Shown piece by piece: positions 61,194 to 64,000 of a stretch of DNA of 64,000 bases; the stretch's first letter is position 1, and each line of letters starts with the position of its first letter. The notes below the pieces were generated by a model that saw only the letters and a program-made list of their open reading frames with translations, was not told the DNA's origin and did no database searches. The DNA comes from Candidatus Zixiibacteriota bacterium. Lineage in GTDB: Bacteria; Zixibacteria; MSB-5A5; WJJR01; JAJRUJ01. Made by a program: the position numbers and the translations under genes. The stretch spans positions 1 through 64,000 of the forward strand of contig JAGVQM010000023.1 of NCBI GenBank assembly GCA_020051695.1. The letters run 5' to 3'.

Positions 61194-61976
61194 ATGCATA
61201 TCGTTGTGTGTATAAAGCAGGTCCCGGAAATCGAACGGGTGAAAGTGGATAGCGGCACGGGAAAAGTGATTGTCCCGGAAGATTCGTCGATGATTAATCC
61301 CTTTGATGAGTACGCCATCGAGGAAGCGCTGCGGATCAAGGAAAAGCACGGCGGGACGGTCACGGTGCTGACCATGGGACCGGCGAGCGCCGCAGAGGCC
61401 TTGCGTTCAGCGCTGGCCCTCGGGGCGGACGAGGCAGTGCACCTGATGGACCCCGCATTTGACGGTTCGGATGCGGCGGCCACGGCCACGCTCCTGGCGG
61501 CGGGCATCGGCAAACTGGATAAGGTCTCGCTGGTGTTGTTTGGCCGGAACGCGGTAGACACCGACGCCTCCAGCGTCCCGGGGTATGTCGCCGGCCGGCT
61601 GAATTGGCCGCAGGTATTGTTTGTCCGCAAGTTCGTGGAGCTTTCGGCGGATAAGTCCAAAGTCGAACGGATGACTGAGGACGGATATGACACCTGCGAA
61701 ATCCCGCTCCCCGGCGTGGTGTCGGTGGTCAAGGAGATCAACGAGCCCCGGTTGCCCTCGCTCAAGGGCAAAATGAGAGCCAAAAAGGCACCGATTGCGA
61801 CTTTTTCCGCCGCCGCTTTGGGCGTGGACACGGCGAAAGTGGGGCCGAATTCCCCGACGACGATTGTCCGGTCGCAACCGCCGCCCACCCGGAAAAAGGG
61901 CGAAATCCTTGAAGGTGAACCCGACGACGTGGCGGCAAAACTGTTTGATAAACTCCGGGCCGACCAGATTATCTAA
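61194..61976 (+). CDS. etfB: Electron transfer flavoprotein, beta subunit
   Basis: 260 residues. HIVVCIKQVPEIERVKVD at the start, NPFDEYAIEEALRIKEKHGG and the nucleotide-binding LGADEAVHLMDPAFDG then LVLFGRNAVDTDASSVPGY are the EtfB pattern. EtfB works only as a dimer with EtfA, carrying electrons from acyl-CoA dehydrogenases. No etfA lies within the 2.2 kb downstream still visible or anywhere in the window. GGGGGAGA lies at good spacing before the ATG. The C-terminal PPPTRKKGEI stretch is the usual tail. Confidence 0.92.
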   Translation: MHIVVCIKQVPEIERVKVDSGTGKVIVPEDSSMINPFDEYAIEEALRIKEKHGGTVTVLTMGPASAAEALRSALALGADEAVHLMDPAFDGSDAAATATLLAAGIGKLDKVSLVLFGRNAVDTDASSVPGYVAGRLNWPQVLFVRKFVELSADKSKVERMTEDGYDTCEIPLPGVVSVVKEINEPRLPSLKGKMRAKKAPIATFSAAALGVDTAKVGPNSPTTIVRSQPPPTRKKGEILEGEPDDVAAKLFDKLRADQII

Positions 61977-62116
61977 TAGAGCATAACGGGTTAACGTTGC
62001 CGGGAAGGGCCGGACGGCCCCGATGGGCGCCCTGGATCGCGGGGTGGTCTGATTTTAATCCCCGCGCCGGGAAACCGCAAAAAGACATACTGCGGTCTGG
62101 TTTAAGCCATCAGTAG

Positions 62117-62144
62117 TTGACTTTCGGCGGTTTTTTCGTATACT
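62117..62144 (+). promoter_or_regulatory. Promoter of the EF-G-like gene
   Basis: TTGACT at 62117-62122, 16 bases, then TATACT at 62139-62144, ahead of the GTG start at 62196. Confidence 0.65.
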
Positions 62145-62195
62145 CACAACTTTGTGTTTTAGTTGGATGTGGGAGAATGAACAAAGGAGCAGACG

Positions 62196-64000
62196 GTGAA
62201 AGAATTTAGCACCGAGAACATCCGCAATATCGGGCTGTTTGGGCACGGCGGAGTGGGAAAAACCTCTTTGGCGGAAGCCATTCTGTTTGCTGCCGGTATG
62301 ACCAACCGCCTGGGAAAACCGGATGACGGCACCACCGTCTCGGATTATACCGAAGAGGAAATCGGACGCAAGCTCTCCATTTCATCGGCGTTATTGCACG
62401 CGGAGTGGAAAAATCATAAAATCAATGTCATCGACACGCCCGGTTATGCGGATTTTTCCGGGGAAGTAGTCAGCGCGCTGCGGGTCGTCGATTTGGCGCT
62501 GGTCCTGATCTCAGCGTCCTCCGGGATTGAAGTCGGGACGGAACAGGTGTATGAGACGATCAGCAAACAGGATGGCCCGCGGGCGTTCTTTGTCAATAAA
62601 ATGGAAAAAGAACACGCTGATTATCAAAAATGCATCGATCAGCTGCGCGAGACTTTTTCGCCCCATGCCGTGGCGGTATCCTGGCCGATCGGCGAGGCCG
62701 CCGAGTTCAAGGGCGTGGTCGACCTAGTGAAAATGAAAGGGTACACTTTCGATGCCAAAGGCAAACCGCAGGAAGCTGCCATCCCCGCCGACGTTAAAGA
62801 GGCCGCGGAAGACGCCCGCGCCACGTTGATGGAGGCCGCGGCCGAGGCCGACGATGCGCTGCTGGAAAAGTTTTTCGAAGCCGGCGAGCTTTCTGAAGAG
62901 CAAATCATCACTGGGTTGAAAAAGGGCATTGCCTCAGGCGTGGTCTCTCCGGTTTTTGCCGGGTCGGCCGCTCAGAATGTCGGTGTGTCCACTTTCCTGG
63001 ATTTTGCGGTCAACTTTTTCCCCTCGCCGCTGGATCGCCCGGCGATTGTGGGGAAAAAACCGCGTTCGGAAGAGGATGTCGAATGTCCGGCCAACCCGCT
63101 GGCCCCTCTCTGCGCTTTCGTGTTTAAAACCGTCTCCGAACAGCATGTCGGGGAACTGTCGTTCTTCCGCGTCTACTCCGGGACGATGACTGCCGGGATG
63201 GAGGCCTATAACGCCACCCAGGACGAAAACGAGCGGATCGGACAGGTTTTCTCGATGAACGGCAAGGAACGCACGGATATCGGCAAGCTGATACTGGGTG
63301 ATATCGGCGCGGTGGTGAAATTGAAAAACACGCATACCGGCGATACACTATGCGAGAAAAAAATGCCCGTGGTGTTGCCCCCGATCGACTTCCCGGCGCC
63401 GATTTTCGAAATGGCTGTCCGTTCAAAGGCCAAGGGCGATGAGGACAAAGTGGCTACCGGGTTGTCGCGGCTGCACGATATTGATCCCACATTTTCGCAC
63501 AAAGTGTTTCCCGACCTGCGGCAGACGATCCTGTACGGCCAGGGGGAGATGCATTTCGATGTGATGGTCAGCAAGCTGAAAAAGCGTTTCGGCGTGGATG
63601 TCGAACTGGAAAAACCGCGCATCCCCTACCGCGAAACGATCAAAGGCAAAGCCGAGGTCCACTATAAGTATAAAAAACAGACCGGCGGCCGCGGGCAATA
63701 CGGCGACGTGCACCTGCGAATGAAACCGTTGCCGCGCGGCGGGCAGTTCGAGTTTGTCGACGCCATTGTCGGCGGCGTCATTCCCTCGAAGTTTATCCCC
63801 TCGGTGGAAAAAGGCGTGGTCGAGGCAATGCTGGCGGGCACGCTGTCGGGGCATCCGGTGGTCGATATTTCTGTCGAGTTGTTTTACGGCTCCTACCACG
63901 ATGTCGACTCGTCCGACATGGCGTTCAAGGTCGCCGGCTTGATGGGTTTCCGCGAAGCTTTTGCCAAGAGCACCCCGGTGCTGCTGGAACCGATTTATAT
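62196..64000 (+). CDS. Elongation factor G-like GTPase (EF-G type 2), partial
   Basis: 601 codons, then off the right edge. GTG start with AAAGGAGC upstream. GTPase motifs: P-loop GHGGVGKTS near residue 20, switch II region DTPGYADFSG near 80, and NKME near 130 in place of the usual NKxD. Domain II follows (GELSFFRVYSGTMTAGMEAY), then the domain III-IV part (RQTILYGQGEMHFDVMVSKL, YKKQTGGRGQYGDVHLRM). The missing NIGI-start of true EF-G (NIGLFGHGG) and the short G' region match the EF-G-like (FusA2) group, whose role is unclear. It has its own promoter. Confidence 0.88.
   Translation, partial: MKEFSTENIRNIGLFGHGGVGKTSLAEAILFAAGMTNRLGKPDDGTTVSDYTEEEIGRKLSISSALLHAEWKNHKINVIDTPGYADFSGEVVSALRVVDLALVLISASSGIEVGTEQVYETISKQDGPRAFFVNKMEKEHADYQKCIDQLRETFSPHAVAVSWPIGEAAEFKGVVDLVKMKGYTFDAKGKPQEAAIPADVKEAAEDARATLMEAAAEADDALLEKFFEAGELSEEQIITGLKKGIASGVVSPVFAGSAAQNVGVSTFLDFAVNFFPSPLDRPAIVGKKPRSEEDVECPANPLAPLCAFVFKTVSEQHVGELSFFRVYSGTMTAGMEAYNATQDENERIGQVFSMNGKERTDIGKLILGDIGAVVKLKNTHTGDTLCEKKMPVVLPPIDFPAPIFEMAVRSKAKGDEDKVATGLSRLHDIDPTFSHKVFPDLRQTILYGQGEMHFDVMVSKLKKRFGVDVELEKPRIPYRETIKGKAEVHYKYKKQTGGRGQYGDVHLRMKPLPRGGQFEFVDAIVGGVIPSKFIPSVEKGVVEAMLAGTLSGHPVVDISVELFYGSYHDVDSSDMAFKVAGLMGFREAFAKSTPVLLEPIY

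Noticed and set aside
1-64000. CRISPR arrays, prophage genes and rRNA operons
   Set aside because: No regularly spaced direct repeats, phage structural genes or rRNA sequences were seen.

Overview
The window reads as a chromosomal stretch of a Gram-negative bacterium with fairly high GC content. Evidence for an outer membrane includes a TonB-dependent receptor, an RND efflux pair, several lipobox lipoproteins and a predicted outer-membrane barrel. A secreted beta-propeller protein ends in a FlgD-like sorting domain of the kind common in the FCB superphylum (Zixibacteria, KSB1, Ignavibacteria and relatives). FCB-type bacteria, perhaps Zixibacteria, is my inference; there is no rRNA here to test it.

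Layout. 1-6.5 kb: a winged-helix regulator with a membrane partner, an ion transporter, a secreted propeller protein, and a KimA-like potassium permease under a c-di-AMP riboswitch. 6.7-8.7 kb: a PerR-type regulator and catalase, each preceded by a PerR-box-like palindrome. 8.9-19.7 kb: an RND efflux pair, a DPP-IV-like peptidase, an M23-like lipoprotein, an IS256 remnant, propeller proteins and gene-poor repeat-bearing DNA. 19.8-25.7 kb: tsaD, a YbbR/CdaR-type protein, small proteins, a response regulator, a TolB-like protein and two tandem type IV pilins. 25.7-29.7 kb: leuS, asnS and tRNA-Ala(GGC). 29.8-34.7 kb: a membrane protein, a nitrilase-family enzyme, a DUF1573 protein, a lipoprotein, an outer-membrane barrel and a HAD phosphatase.

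34.8-38.1 kb: promoter, cobalamin riboswitch, terminator, TonB receptor, then a MITE-like element and a DUF4430 lipoprotein; this looks like a vitamin B12 uptake locus. 38.3-39.7 kb is a visibly AT-richer islet with a zinc-ribbon DUF2321 protein and an ankyrin gene broken by one in-frame amber codon. 39.7-44.9 kb: pgsA, mtnA, and a complete sdhACDB (or frd) operon. 45.2-46.6 kb: a NERD nuclease-like domain fused to a Ser/Thr kinase. 46.7-51.2 kb: an FMN riboswitch followed by ribD-ribE-ribBA-ribH-nusB.

51.4-61.1 kb is an envelope glycosylation locus (DUF2723/GT117, GT4, a LPG-synthase-like membrane protein, GT39, Gfo/Idh/MocA dehydrogenase, GT2, hexapeptide acyltransferase). The window ends with etfB, which has no etfA beside it, and an EF-G-like GTPase that runs off the edge.

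The clearest regulatory content is three riboswitches (c-di-AMP, cobalamin, FMN) and a peroxide regulon. The best leads for something undescribed are the DUF4430 lipoprotein next to the B12 receptor, the PerR that keeps all five sensing ligands but has lost the structural zinc site, the DUF2321/ankyrin islet, and the NERD-kinase.
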